Counted from the first letter of the stretch, positions 16,781-25,633 are shown. The stretch is DNA of 64,000 nt from JAPOXK01 sp965220315 (GCA_965220315.1 CBDCPP010000001.1:930001-994000); one strand, 5' to 3'. Numbers and translations: made by a program. Notes: generated by a model from the sequence alone, not told the origin.

Positions 16781-18032
16781 GTCTACGCCAAGCCGCGCGT
16801 CCCGCAGCGGCGGTGAGTGGCACGCCCAGCGCGATTGCTACCAAGACCCAAGCCGGCACGCCCGAGGCTTTGTCTTCGACAAAGGCGATAGGGGGCGGAT
16901 TTCTGTCGGAATCCCGCTCGATCACTGGGCTGGTCAGCGGCGGCTCAATGGCCGCCCATCCGGGTGACGGTACCGTGTTGATTACCCAACCGTCTTCGGT
17001 TCGCGCGATCGATCGGCCCTCTTCCGGCAGTGGTAGCGAAGACGATCCATAGTCGACCTTATCGATCGTCAGCCCTGTCGGGTCCTGTATCGCCACGATA
17101 TCGCCCTCGTTCGCGAGGCCGTTCCCGAGGCGCCCGTCTTGGATCACGATCGGAATCGGTGCGCCATCGAACTTGATGACGGCCTCCGTGCTCCCTGCGA
17201 TGACAATGTATCCGCCGGCGGGGAGGTAGCCCGAATCGAGTACATCGCTGGCGTTGTTGTCGCTGATGCGCCAGCCGGTTAGCTCCACTGAGTGGTCGGT
17301 TGGATTGAAGATTTCGATCCATTCGTATGCGGCGTCGTTGTTGCGATGTCCGGTGTTGCTGAAGATCTCGGTCAGACGTAACGACGGCGGATTGTTAGGT
17401 TCAGTTGAGGGTACTGAGGCCGCGTCTGCGCTAGGTGTGATGGCTGGGTTTGGGCTGGGTGCGACGGCCGCGTCTGGACTAAGTGCTGCGGCCGTACCTG
17501 GGCTGGGTGCTGCCAGCCGAAAGTCGGCCTCCGGTGTCGTCCGCGTTAACGCCTCTCCCGCCGTGGGAGCAGGCAAGATCGAGATCGACTGGTCGTCGCC
17601 CCACGAGACTCCATCGATCGCGGTGCCGGACGGATCTCGCAGCACTAACCGGTCACCCGAATTCGCTAGTCCGTTGCCGATGCGGCCGTCGCTCAGCAGG
17701 AGCAAGAGCGGCGGGCGTGGGCCTGTAGCGAACGCATCTATTGTTGCCGCGATCACTACGAAAGCGCCGGCTGGCACGATGAAGGCGGGGAGTGAGTCGG
17801 TGGCGTTGTTGTCTTCGAGTTGCCAGCCGTTCAGCGAAACTGCTGCACCGGAGCGGTTGACGATCTCTACCCATTCGTATGCTGCCTCTGCACCAGTGTG
17901 GTGGCTGTTGACCAAGACCTCCGAAATGATGAGCGTCGGTGTCTCCTGACCGCTTAACGATGTGATGTGACCAATAACCGCCACTCCGAGGACGATTACG
18001 ATTCCAATCCATAGCGTTGGACGAGTGCGCAC
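16758..18032 (-). CDS. Surface protein with two lamin-tail domains and terminal membrane helices
   Basis: 424 residues. An N-terminal signal or anchor helix (LWIGIVIVLGVAVIGHI) precedes a lamin-tail domain (about 33-160: IISEVLVNSHHTG, EWVEIVNRSGAAVSLNGW, GNGLANSGDRLVLRD). A low-complexity Ala/Pro/Ser linker built of repeated SPxAA-type units follows, then a second lamin-tail domain (about 215-340: LTEIFSNTGH, EWIEIFNPTDHSVELTGW, GNGLANEGDIVAIQD). A C-terminal helix (VPAWVLVAIALGVPLTAAAG) ends in Arg-rich RRRGTRIR, as in a stop-transfer or sorting tail. Its end overlaps the rluB start. Role unknown; such domains bind surfaces or DNA in other bacteria, so an envelope location is the safest reading. 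Confidence 0.75.
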   Translation of the reverse strand: MRTRPTLWIGIVIVLGVAVIGHITSLSGQETPTLIISEVLVNSHHTGAEAAYEWVEIVNRSGAAVSLNGWQLEDNNATDSLPAFIVPAGAFVVIAATIDAFATGPRPPLLLLLSDGRIGNGLANSGDRLVLRDPSGTAIDGVSWGDDQSISILPAPTAGEALTRTTPEADFRLAAPSPGTAAALSPDAAVAPSPNPAITPSADAASVPSTEPNNPPSLRLTEIFSNTGHRNNDAAYEWIEIFNPTDHSVELTGWRISDNNASDVLDSGYLPAGGYIVIAGSTEAVIKFDGAPIPIVIQDGRLGNGLANEGDIVAIQDPTGLTIDKVDYGSSSLPLPEEGRSIARTEDGWVINTVPSPGWAAIEPPLTSPVIERDSDRNPPPIAFVEDKASGVPAWVLVAIALGVPLTAAAGRAAWRRRGTRIRA

Positions 18033-18089
18033 TACGATTCAGTCGATTCAGTACGGAGGATATTCGTCGGCCTGGCCCGTCAACGGCTC

Positions 18090-18497
18090 CTACCGCTGCA
18101 GCGACACTCGCTGCTGAATTACGAGCGTTTCGACCTGAGCAGTGCCGTTGGTCCGCCGACTGAGCGTCTTGGGTTTGGCTGCTCGGCGGCCTATCCGGCC
18201 CAGCCCATCCTCAATGAGCTCACGGGTGCCTCGGCGTACCGCCCACTCCAAGAATCCTGCCGCAGCTAGGACGCCCATGGTTCGCACCACTGCTGGCTGC
18301 AGCGCTCGTAGATCGGCGCGTACAGCTGGCAGGATTTCTGCCTCGCGTATGGTCAGCGCCTTTTCACTGGCTGTACTCCTAGAGACTTCGCTTGCCGTGG
18401 CTGCGCGATACGCAAGGAGTGCAACGCCGCAGTAGCGACAGAAGTGGTCTCCTCGGTCAACCTTTTCGCGGCAGCTTGGACAGGAAGGCGCTTGCAT
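18090..18497 (-). CDS. Small zinc-ribbon protein
   Basis: 135 residues. The N-terminus is a clear zinc ribbon, CPSCREKVDRGDHFCRYCG, with two CxxC knuckles at residues 6-9 and 20-23. The rest is an Arg/Ala-rich helical region with one hydrophobic patch (MGVLAAAGFLEWAV) that could be amphipathic or a weak membrane segment. No enzyme motif. It lies 57 bases before the lamin-tail gene and 147 bases after the LmeA-like gene, in the same direction. I do not recognise the family beyond the ribbon. Codon use matches its neighbours. Confidence 0.65.
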   Translation of the reverse strand: MQAPSCPSCREKVDRGDHFCRYCGVALLAYRAATASEVSRSTASEKALTIREAEILPAVRADLRALQPAVVRTMGVLAAAGFLEWAVRRGTRELIEDGLGRIGRRAAKPKTLSRRTNGTAQVETLVIQQRVSLQR

Positions 18498-18644
18498 GGG
18501 ATGCAGTATACGGGCGCGTTCCCGTGGTTACGTTGGGAACTTACGGAACTCTGTCTGTTACTCAAGCGCTCTTATTCAACTACCTCGCGGGTTTTTGTTG
18601 CGAGAGTGCTTCTCGATCGGGGTTGGAGCGTCCTCGGCTATGCG

Positions 18645-19328
18645 CTACGGCATCATCTCCACAATCAGGCGGCCCTCTTCAATGCGAACCGCGCTCAAGC
18701 GGGTAGGGAATTCCGCTTCCAAGCGCTCCTTCAGGCCCGAGTGCTCGATCAAAGCATTGGCGATCGCGCCGCTGAATGGGATCGGTGGAAGTTTCCCGGT
18801 TCGAACGCGCTGAACGTCGATATCAAGCTGATTCTGTTCGTCGATGCCGAACTCGACTCCCACCTCGACTCCTGCGTCTCGGCTTAGTAGGTCGCCATTG
18901 ATGAAGGCGGTCGCCTCGCCGGGATGCAGCACGATCAATGCGCTAGTGACGCTGAGGTTTGGGTCTTCCTGGCGCTGTTCTTCTAGCAACTCCAGCAGTT
19001 TGGAGTTAATTTCGGCCTCACCGAAGATGATGTCGATCACAACGTTGCTTTGCAGCGGGATCGCTTCCGTATCGCGCACCTTCAGGTCAAAACGCTGCGC
19101 CGGTTGGGTGCCGATCTGCTCCATGCGGATCCTTCCGTCCTTTGTCTGCACGCTGTAGCGCCCCGCCTCCACACTGGGGCCGACCTTAGTGAGACCCCCA
19201 AAATAGCCGGCGGCCAGCAGCGCTATAACGATGAGCAGCAGGCTCAGTAGGATCAGGCAGCCGCAGCTACCACAGCCGGGCCCGCCGATCAGTCCTGGGC
19301 CCGCACGTGGCGGCCATAGTCGGATCAT
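18645..19328 (-). CDS. Membrane-anchored protein, possibly LmeA/DUF2993-like
   Basis: 227 residues. A Gly/Cys-rich start (GGPGCGSCGC) leads into one strong helix (LILLSLLLIVIALLAAGYF, about 25-43), then about 180 extracytoplasmic residues. The C-terminal pattern, with alternating beta strands, INGDLLSR, VEFGIDEQNQL and a final LSAVRIEEGRLIVE, recalls lipid-binding TULIP/LmeA-type domains, but this is a weak visual match. The ATG overlaps the stop of the formyltransferase gene by four bases, so the two are probably co-translated, which is odd given their different locations in the cell. Function not assigned. Confidence 0.65.
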   Translation of the reverse strand: MIRLWPPRAGPGLIGGPGCGSCGCLILLSLLLIVIALLAAGYFGGLTKVGPSVEAGRYSVQTKDGRIRMEQIGTQPAQRFDLKVRDTEAIPLQSNVVIDIIFGEAEINSKLLELLEEQRQEDPNLSVTSALIVLHPGEATAFINGDLLSRDAGVEVGVEFGIDEQNQLDIDVQRVRTGKLPPIPFSGAIANALIEHSGLKERLEAEFPTRLSAVRIEEGRLIVEMMP

Positions 19329-20110
19329 CGGCCCCTGTTCTGCAGGAGACGTTCGACGTCTTCGCTCAGGTCCAGTTCCGGGCCACGGCCTGTGAGTGGT
19401 GGCATCGGTACGCGTCCGTCCGCTAGCGCCCGTAACGATGCCACGAGGAAGTGCGGCTCCCGTTGCACGCCCAACTCACGAAGTGCTGCAAAGAGCGGTT
19501 CTTCGTCCGACGGTGGCCCGTCTCGTGCCGCCCACAGTGCATCGAGCGTGCCGTCACGCGTTGAGTAGCTGCACCAGGTCGCGATTGGTCCCCGATCGAG
19601 GACTGTGGTCGCGCGCTGGATCATCATTCCACTTTGTTCCGCTCGCCGCTCGATTAGGATCCGGTTCACCTCTTGCCAGGTACCGATCGGCCCTCCTGGC
19701 TCGGCTGGGTGCAGGTTGAGAAGAGGGAGACGTTCACATAGCGCCGCCGTCGCGATCAGCATGTACCCAGCGAGGATACCGATCTCCGGATGATACGGAG
19801 CAACTCGCTCGTATACGGCAGTGTCGAAGTCGTGACGCCACTGTGGCAGCGGTGCATCTGGTTTGGATATCGCGCTACCCGATCGGTCTCGCCATGCTTT
19901 CGATGAAAGCGTTTCGATGGGCACGCCCGCTGTGGCGACTGCGTTAAGGTAGACATCTGTATTCTCGGACTGGCGGCGCTCGCGGTTGCAGAAAGCGACC
20001 ACGATTTGTGCGTCCAGTTCGCCCGTTTCGATAGCCGTCTGTACCTTCTCGAACAACAGACGTGAACTTGTGCCGCGCGCGGTTGCGAACCAGGCGATTC
20101 GTAGAGTCAC
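19325..20110 (-). CDS. Formyltransferase-family protein (PurN/Fmt-like fold)
   Basis: 261 residues with the formyltransferase catalytic triad: Asn and His in LLNLHPAEPGG and Asp in TTVLDRGPIATW. The N-terminus RIAWFATARGTSSRLL resembles the phosphate-binding start of glycinamide ribonucleotide formyltransferase but lacks the clean GSGSN loop, so the substrate may differ from GAR. GTG at 20110 is chosen because it overlaps the stop of the PHP gene (GTGA); a longer frame adds 30 residues with no homology. Neighbours are a PHP phosphoesterase and xseAB, not purine genes. Enzyme class likely, substrate unknown. Confidence 0.75.
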   Translation of the reverse strand: MTLRIAWFATARGTSSRLLFEKVQTAIETGELDAQIVVAFCNRERRQSENTDVYLNAVATAGVPIETLSSKAWRDRSGSAISKPDAPLPQWRHDFDTAVYERVAPYHPEIGILAGYMLIATAALCERLPLLNLHPAEPGGPIGTWQEVNRILIERRAEQSGMMIQRATTVLDRGPIATWCSYSTRDGTLDALWAARDGPPSDEEPLFAALRELGVQREPHFLVASLRALADGRVPMPPLTGRGPELDLSEDVERLLQNRGR

Positions 20111-20799
20111 GGCTTTGCCTCCGCTCCCGGAGGTGCGGATCGCGCTAAGCGGCCACTCCAGTGGCGCGCGAGTGCAATGCCACTCAGCGGTAGCAGCCAA
20201 AAGGCAGGTCGAGCAAGGGAATAGCGGGCCTCGCGGAGCGCTATAAGCAATTCGTCGGGACCGTCAAAATCGGGCAGTTCCATCATGGATCGCCCCAGTT
20301 CTGACTCTAGATGCGCGTCCGATCCGAGTCCCACCGGTCGATTGTGCTCCTCCGCCCAGCGCCGCGCTACGTGATCGAAGCGGCCTAGTAGCGCGCGGCC
20401 GTTGTAGCCTTCAACGACATCGACTGCCTCGCTGATCGCTCGCAGGCCTGCCTGCCTGATTCCCGGGCGCAGCGGATCGAATGGGTGAGGTGCCATTACG
20501 AGCCCGCCTTGGGCATGGATGCGCTCCACCGTCTCGAGCAATGACAGGCCCGCTGGCACGTGTTGATCGAGGAACAAGCCGATTAGCTCTCCCGCTGCGG
20601 TGCTCACCTCCTCGCCTATGATCACCGTTATGCGGCCCGCCGCGTTGGCTGCGATGTCATACGCGCCCGCGATCGTGTTGTGATCAGTGACCGCCACATG
20701 TGTCAAGCCACGCGCGAGGCAGCGCTGTACGAAGGCACGTGGAGAAGTCAGCCCATCGGGGGAACGCCGGGTATGTGTGTGCAGGTCCGCACGTGCCAT
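20107..20799 (-). CDS. PHP-domain phosphoesterase
   Basis: 230 residues. Metal-binding motifs of the polymerase-and-histidinol-phosphatase domain appear in order: DLHTHTRRSPDG (residues 5-16), AVTDHNTIAGA, GEEVSTAAGELIG, MAPHPFD and the terminal GSDAH near residue 160. The set fits the YciV/RNase AM type, which acts on short oligonucleotides or 3',5'-bisphosphates. It starts just after xseB (exonuclease VII), consistent with handling oligonucleotide products, but this pairing is inference. The C-terminal 40 residues are hydrophobic then Arg/Pro rich and not part of the fold. Its stop overlaps the formyltransferase GTG. Confidence 0.82.
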   Translation of the reverse strand: MARADLHTHTRRSPDGLTSPRAFVQRCLARGLTHVAVTDHNTIAGAYDIAANAAGRITVIIGEEVSTAAGELIGLFLDQHVPAGLSLLETVERIHAQGGLVMAPHPFDPLRPGIRQAGLRAISEAVDVVEGYNGRALLGRFDHVARRWAEEHNRPVGLGSDAHLESELGRSMMELPDFDGPDELLIALREARYSLARPAFWLLPLSGIALARHWSGRLARSAPPGAEAKP

Positions 20800-20802
20800 G
20801 GT

Positions 20803-21024
20803 TTAGTTTTCAGATTCCACCACTTGCCGCAGCTCACGGATCTTTTGTTCGGCGGTTTCCAGCAATGCTTGGCATTGCACTGCGATTGCGGTCCCTTCCT
20901 CGTAAGTAGCGATCGCCTCATCTAGCGTCAGTCCGCCGCCCTCCAGCCGTTCGACGCTCGCTGCCAGCATCTCCAGTAACTCTTCATAGGCTGGACTACT
21001 GCTGTCTTGCTTGGTCATCAGCAT
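20803..21024 (-). CDS. xseB: Exodeoxyribonuclease VII small subunit
   Basis: 73 residues, the usual size. Two helices with the family signature YEELLEMLAASVERLEGGGLTLDEAIATYEEG. It binds the XseA large subunit to form exonuclease VII, which degrades single-stranded DNA to oligonucleotides. ATG at 21024 or ATG at 21018 are both in frame; the second overlaps the xseA TGA as TGATG, typical of coupled translation. Directly downstream of xseA and three bases before the PHP gene. Confidence 0.92.
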   Translation of the reverse strand: MLMTKQDSSSPAYEELLEMLAASVERLEGGGLTLDEAIATYEEGTAIAVQCQALLETAEQKIRELRQVVESEN

Positions 21025-22334
21025 GCCTCCGTGGCGGGATCTTTCGGGAGCGCTTCCGTGATCAGCGCGCCGACTTCACCATCTTGGAACCGCAGCCGCA
21101 CTTGTTCGTTTTCTTGTAAAGATGCCGCATGACGCAGAGGGCGTCCTGATTTATTCAGTACCAGCGCATAGCCGCGGCTCAGCGTAGCGGCTGGATCCAA
21201 TGCAGCGAGGCGCGCACGCAGCGTTGTCAAAGCGGTACTCAGCGGCGCGAGTGTCTGAGCGACGGACTCTCCAGCCTGAGATTGCAATCCGATCATCTCG
21301 CGTCGCAACGGTTCGATATCCGGTGCCGCTTCCTGCAGTCGCACGCGGACTTCCTCGAAGTCTTCACGCGCCGCCCTCAACGCCCGATCGAGTCCCAAAA
21401 CCAAGCTCGATCGGGCCGCACGCAATCGCTCCTCTTCCGTAGCGACAGTCGGTACGACGATCTCTGCCGCTACCGAGGGCGTGGGTGCCCGCGCATCCGC
21501 CACGTAGTCGGAAATGGTGAAATCGGTTTCGTGTCCCACCGCGCTTACTACTGGAAGCCCGCTTGCGAAGATCGTCCGTGCTAAGGCTTCGTCGTTGAAG
21601 GGCCAGAGGTCTTCCACCGATCCGCCGCCGCGGGCCACGATGATCAAATCCAAAGGCGCCGTGCCCTCTTCTGAGATCTGATTGAGATCGGCGATCGCTT
21701 GCGCGATCGTCGCGGCGGCACCCTCGCCTTGAACTTGACAGGGAGCTAGCAGCAGTTCCGTCATGGGCCAGCGCCGCCGCAGCACCGACTGGATGTCGTG
21801 CCAAACTGCCCCTACTGGTGATGTCGCGACACCGATCCTACGCGGGTAGCGCGGCAGCGGCCGTTTTCGTGCGGGATCGAACAGGCCTTCACTCTCAAGT
21901 TGCAGCAGCAGGCGTCTGAATTCCGCATACAGAACTCCCACTCCTTCGGGCTGGAGAGCATCGACATAGAATTGCAGGTCCCCTCGCTCTTGGTAGAGCG
22001 AGACTCGTCCGTGCGCCAGTACCTGCTCACCTTGGTCGAACTGCACCCCCAAGCCCTCTTGTCGAAAGAGAACGCAGCGCAACGCGCCCTCCTCATCGGA
22101 GAGCGTGAAGTACCGGTGCCCGGCTTGTGAGCGAGTGAGACTGGTCACCTCCCCGGCGATCCAGACATCCGCGACCAGTGGGTCCGTGTCCAGCAGTTCA
22201 CGCAGGTAGCCTGCAATCCTGCCGACGCTGTAGCTTTGCACCGGCCCGGCTGCGGGTTGCTGGTAGAGCGGCGGCGTCTCCGTTATTCCGGCCCGTTGTG
22301 CACGCTCGTGGTTTTCGCTGTAGAAGTCATTCAT
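21018..22334 (-). CDS. xseA: Exodeoxyribonuclease VII large subunit
   Basis: Catalytic subunit of exonuclease VII. 438 residues. N-terminal OB fold (VADVWIAGEVTSLTRSQAGHRYFTL, about 55-130), then the catalytic domain with IGVATSPVGAVWHDI, LIIVARGGGSVEDLWPFNDE and SAVGHETDFTISDYVADARAPTP, all near-invariant in the family. A coiled-coil stretch at about 300-370 and the ending ATLSRGYALVLNKSGRPL complete it. The first 30 residues are an unconserved lead. Overlaps xseB by a few bases; efp is upstream, 29 bases away, in the same direction. Cytosolic DNA repair. Confidence 0.96.
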   Translation of the reverse strand: MNDFYSENHERAQRAGITETPPLYQQPAAGPVQSYSVGRIAGYLRELLDTDPLVADVWIAGEVTSLTRSQAGHRYFTLSDEEGALRCVLFRQEGLGVQFDQGEQVLAHGRVSLYQERGDLQFYVDALQPEGVGVLYAEFRRLLLQLESEGLFDPARKRPLPRYPRRIGVATSPVGAVWHDIQSVLRRRWPMTELLLAPCQVQGEGAAATIAQAIADLNQISEEGTAPLDLIIVARGGGSVEDLWPFNDEALARTIFASGLPVVSAVGHETDFTISDYVADARAPTPSVAAEIVVPTVATEEERLRAARSSLVLGLDRALRAAREDFEEVRVRLQEAAPDIEPLRREMIGLQSQAGESVAQTLAPLSTALTTLRARLAALDPAATLSRGYALVLNKSGRPLRHAASLQENEQVRLRFQDGEVGALITEALPKDPATEAC

Positions 22335-22363
22335 GGCCGCTGCTCCGTGTGTGCGGCCCGCGC

Positions 22364-22936
22364 TTACTCCGCCGTCGATGCGCGTTCGAGGTACGCGCCG
22401 GTGCGCGTGCTGACTTTAATCACGTCGCCCGGTTCCACAAAGAGCGGTACTTGAACTACGAGTCCACTTTCCAGCGTAGCGGGCTTAAGCACTGCCGAAG
22501 CCGTGTCGCCCTTCACGCCAGGTTCACTCTCGGTGATGCGCAGCTCCACCGAAGCCGGCAGCTCGACTCCGATTGGCTCGTCGCCGTTGAATAGCACGTC
22601 GACTTCGGCGTTCTCGGCTAAATACTTCATCGCGTCGCCGATGAGCGCCCCGGAGATCGGCATTTGCTCGTAGGTCTCCGTATTCATGAAGTGGTGCAGA
22701 TCTTCCTCGGCGTAGAGGTATTGCATCACTCTCCGGTCAATCCGCACTCGCTGAAACTTGCTGCCAGCCTGGAAGGTCTTCTCGATAGTGTGCCCCCCGC
22801 GTAAGTCGCGCAACTTGAGTCGTACTTGCGCACTGCCACGTCCCATCTTGATGTGTTCCCAATCGACCACTTGCAGCAAGGTGTGGTCCATCTCGATTAC
22901 GACGCCCCTTTTTAGATCGCTGGTGGTCATCGTCAT
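22364..22936 (-). CDS. efp: Translation elongation factor P
   Basis: Relieves ribosome stalling at consecutive prolines. 190 residues in three beta-barrel domains: KOW-like (1-65), OB (70-130) and C-terminal OB with GLVVQVPLFVEPGDVIKVSTRTGAYLERA. The functional loop tip reads HIKMGRGSAQVR, placing Arg33 where E. coli has the modified Lys34, so beta-lysylation by EpmA is not expected. Arginine at this site is rhamnosylated by EarP in some proteobacteria; no EarP gene is in the window. Start at ATG 22936, with GGAG seven bases upstream. Same direction as the X-Pro peptidase just upstream, a common efp neighbour. Confidence 0.96.
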   Translation of the reverse strand: MTMTTSDLKRGVVIEMDHTLLQVVDWEHIKMGRGSAQVRLKLRDLRGGHTIEKTFQAGSKFQRVRIDRRVMQYLYAEEDLHHFMNTETYEQMPISGALIGDAMKYLAENAEVDVLFNGDEPIGVELPASVELRITESEPGVKGDTASAVLKPATLESGLVVQVPLFVEPGDVIKVSTRTGAYLERASTAE

Positions 22937-22952
22937 GGGTTGCTCCTAACCC

Positions 22953-24074
22953 CTACACGCCGACCATTCGTAGTTTTGGCGTCTGTGTGAACACACGCAG
23001 TTTGCCGTCCTCGATCACGCCTTGGTCCTCAATGCGCACGCCTCCCCAGCCTGGAATGTAGATCCCTGGCTCGACTGTGATCACCATTCCCTCCTCGATT
23101 ACATCCTCTGAGGTAGCGCTGACTCGCGGGCGCTCGTGGACTTCCAAGCCCACGCCGTGTCCCAACCCATGCCCAAAGCGTTCGCCATGTCCGGCCTCGG
23201 CGATGATCGCCTGCGCGATCATGTGAGCCGCTTCGCCCGTCATTCCCGCCTCGATCGTAGCTTCTGCAGTCTCTTGAGCCATCAGTACGATCTCATACAC
23301 GGTGCCGAACTGCGCATCCGGCTTTCCGAGGACGACAGTTCGTGTCATATCAGAGCAATATCCTGCGACGATCACACCCATGTCGATCACGATTGGTTCG
23401 CCCTCGCGCAGTGGCTCGTCACGCGGGTAGGCGTGCGGCATCGCGCTCCACGCCCCGCCGCCTACGATTGTGGGGAACGATAATCCCTCCGCCCCGTGCT
23501 CACGGGCATAGCGTTCGATCTCCCAGGCCACTCGCTTCTCCGTCCAGCCGGGTTCCATCAAGGCCGCTACTGCCTCAAACGCCTCGTCGCCCAGACGCAC
23601 TGCACGCTCCAGGGCTTGCCTCTCGGCCTCGTCCTTTACCGTTCGTAGGCCTTCCACCAAGCCTTCGCTCTGCACCAATGAGGCACGGTCCCCGGTCGGC
23701 ATGTCCGCGATGGCTTCGCGGAGCTGTTTGTGCAGTGCGACGCTCACATGTCCCGCTTCGTACCCAACCCTCTTTCCGCCCAGCCCCGCCAACAGTTCGG
23801 GCAACCACGTTGAGAGCTTGTTCTCTTGTTTAAAGATCTCGATACCGTGTGTCTGCGACTTTGCCTGCTCCCAGTAGCGGAAGTCCGTTGCTAATGCAGC
23901 TCGCTCGCCGGTTACTAGCAGCATGCCCGCGGATCCCGAGAAGCCTGAGAGGTAGCGACGATTGTGCGGATCGGTGACCAGCAGCCCGTCGAGGCCCTCG
24001 GTTATTAATCGCTCGCGCAGAGACGCAATCCGGGCTGTGCCCCAGGTGCTCTCAACGGCGCTAGCGTCGCTCAT
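22953..24074 (-). CDS. pepQ: Xaa-Pro aminopeptidase/dipeptidase (M24B family)
   Basis: Metallopeptidase removing residues next to proline. 373 residues: creatinase N-domain (LREGLITEGLDG-like start to about 135), then the pita-bread domain. Metal ligands are seen in VIDMGVIVAGYCSDMTRT (two Asp), GHGLGHGVGLEVHERP (His), VITVEPGIYIPGWGG (Glu) and RIEDQGVI (Glu). ATG at 24074 is chosen over a TTG six bases upstream because AGGA lies eight bases before it. It ends 16 bases before the efp start; peptidase-efp pairing is common and fits proline-related translation and turnover. PepQ versus PepP cannot be separated by eye. Confidence 0.88.
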   Translation of the reverse strand: MSDASAVESTWGTARIASLRERLITEGLDGLLVTDPHNRRYLSGFSGSAGMLLVTGERAALATDFRYWEQAKSQTHGIEIFKQENKLSTWLPELLAGLGGKRVGYEAGHVSVALHKQLREAIADMPTGDRASLVQSEGLVEGLRTVKDEAERQALERAVRLGDEAFEAVAALMEPGWTEKRVAWEIERYAREHGAEGLSFPTIVGGGAWSAMPHAYPRDEPLREGEPIVIDMGVIVAGYCSDMTRTVVLGKPDAQFGTVYEIVLMAQETAEATIEAGMTGEAAHMIAQAIIAEAGHGERFGHGLGHGVGLEVHERPRVSATSEDVIEEGMVITVEPGIYIPGWGGVRIEDQGVIEDGKLRVFTQTPKLRMVGV

Positions 24075-24161
24075 GGTCAATTCCTGCCGCTAGCTGTCCA
24101 ATATCTGGCGGAGACTGAACGTAGCCCTAGCGTGAATCGCGCAGTGCGATGGGTATATGCG

Positions 24162-24608
24162 TTACTTGGCGTCCTTTGCTTCGTGTAGCAGCCCCACCAG
24201 CGCGTCTAGTGCGGCGAGATATCCTCGCCAACCCAGCCCTGCTACGAAGCCATCCGTGACCGGTGCCGTTACCGAGGTGCGCCGGAACTCTTCTCGAGCG
24301 TGGACATGGGAGATGTGCACTTCCACGGCTTTGCCGGGGAATGCTTCGATTGCGTCGCGGAGCGCGTATCCGTAGTGCGCCAAGGCGCCAGGGTTGATGA
24401 TCATCCCCTCGGCGCTATGTTCTTCTTGGATGAAGTCGATCAGGGCACCTTCATGATTCGATTGATAGGGTCCGATCTCTACGTTCCACTCGTCGGCGCG
24501 CTTGCGCACCAGCCCCTCGATCTCTGAGAGGCTCTGGTTGCCGTATAGAGCTGGGTCGCGCTGCCCTAGCTGGTTCAGGTTGGGACCGGAGATGAGTAAG
24601 ATTTTCAA
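24162..24608 (-). CDS. aroQ: 3-dehydroquinate dehydratase, type II
   Basis: Third step of the shikimate pathway: dehydroquinate to dehydroshikimate. 148 residues. GPNLNQLGQRDPALYG carries the catalytic Tyr loop and Arg; QSNHEGALID, INPGALAHYGYALRDAI and EVHISHVHAREEFR are the substrate-binding blocks with the catalytic His region. The usual INPGAYTHTS is INPGALAHYG here, a mild change. The ATG overlaps the recombinase stop upstream by four bases. It is separated from the other shikimate genes (aroE, aroC, aroKB at 38.8-43.3 kb) on the opposite strand. Forms dodecamers in other species. Confidence 0.95.
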   Translation of the reverse strand: MKILLISGPNLNQLGQRDPALYGNQSLSEIEGLVRKRADEWNVEIGPYQSNHEGALIDFIQEEHSAEGMIINPGALAHYGYALRDAIEAFPGKAVEVHISHVHAREEFRRTSVTAPVTDGFVAGLGWRGYLAALDALVGLLHEAKDAK

Positions 24609-25597
24609 GAGGCCCGCGACTCCTTGTTGCGATGCGCCATGCTGGGGCGTTGGGATTCGCGCTGCGCCGTCAGCCGCGTTTGGAGCTGCTCGCTGATGCC
24701 GTCCAAAGACGCCTCAATGGTGGCGCGTTTGGCTGCTTCTGTCACGTGTGTATAAATCTGGGTCGTTCCCACGCTAGCGTGGCCCAGCAGCTCCTGCACG
24801 ATTCGTACATCCGCACCGCGCTCGAGCATATGCGTAGCGAAGGTGTGCCGCAGCAAATGCGGGTGGACGCTCTTGGGCAGCGCTGCTTGGACTGCATAGC
24901 GACGAACTGCCAGCTGCACCGCTCTTGCGGACAATGGCCCGCCGAACCGGTTCAGCCAGAGCCAGTCTTTGCTTTTGTCGCTGACCAAGGCCGGCCGACC
25001 CTCACGGATATAGTCCTGAATCGCTGCCAGCGCTCCCTGGCCCAGTAATGCAACGCGCTCGCGTCCACCCTTCCCCTGAACTTGCAAGAGCTTGTTCTCC
25101 CAGTCGATTGCAGACAGTCGTAGTTTCGCCAGCTCGCTCACGCGCAGCCCGGCGCCATAGAGCACTTCAAGGATGGCTCGGTCTCGCAATCCGGCCGGTT
25201 TGTTGATCTCCGGCGCGGCGAGCAGCGCGTCGATCTCTTGTTCGTTGAGAAAGGTCGGCAAGCGTGTGGGAGTTTTCGGGGCGCTCGCTAGTCGCAGTGG
25301 ATCGCTGGGCAGCAGCTTGTAGGCGTATAAGTGCTTGAAGAATCCCTTAATCGTGCTGGCCCGGCGCCGCAGGCTCCCTACGGCGGTACCCTCCTCCCGC
25401 AGCTTGGTGAGATAGGCGCGATAGCTATGCCGCGTTACCTCTTCCAGCGGTGTCTTTTGCTCCGCCAAGTAGGCAAGGAACTGCAAGAGGTCCGAGCGAT
25501 AATTCCGCAGCGTGTAGGGGGAGAGTTGGCGCTGCTCCGCGAGCTGGGATAGATAGCGATCGAGAAGCGCGGCCGGTTCGGAGATGGTTGCTGTCAC
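24605..25597 (-). CDS. xerC: Tyrosine recombinase XerC/XerD family
   Basis: 330 residues with the SAM-like N-terminal domain (ALLDRYLSQLAEQRQLSPYT, about 10-95) and the catalytic domain. Catalytic residues are all visible: Arg in GAGLRVSELAKL, Lys in VQGKGGRERV, His and Arg in HPHLLRHTFATHM, His in ELLGHASVGTTQ and the nucleophile Tyr in QIYTHV. The role is resolution of chromosome dimers at dif. Starts with GTG. It stands just after topA, as in many genomes where a Xer gene follows topA and dprA, and overlaps aroQ. XerC versus XerD versus a single XerA cannot be decided here; no dif site is recognised in the window. Confidence 0.9.
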   Translation of the reverse strand: MTATISEPAALLDRYLSQLAEQRQLSPYTLRNYRSDLLQFLAYLAEQKTPLEEVTRHSYRAYLTKLREEGTAVGSLRRRASTIKGFFKHLYAYKLLPSDPLRLASAPKTPTRLPTFLNEQEIDALLAAPEINKPAGLRDRAILEVLYGAGLRVSELAKLRLSAIDWENKLLQVQGKGGRERVALLGQGALAAIQDYIREGRPALVSDKSKDWLWLNRFGGPLSARAVQLAVRRYAVQAALPKSVHPHLLRHTFATHMLERGADVRIVQELLGHASVGTTQIYTHVTEAAKRATIEASLDGISEQLQTRLTAQRESQRPSMAHRNKESRAS

Positions 25598-25633
25598 AGG
25601 GCCCTTCTGGGCCCGCCACCCAAGAGTTCGAAT

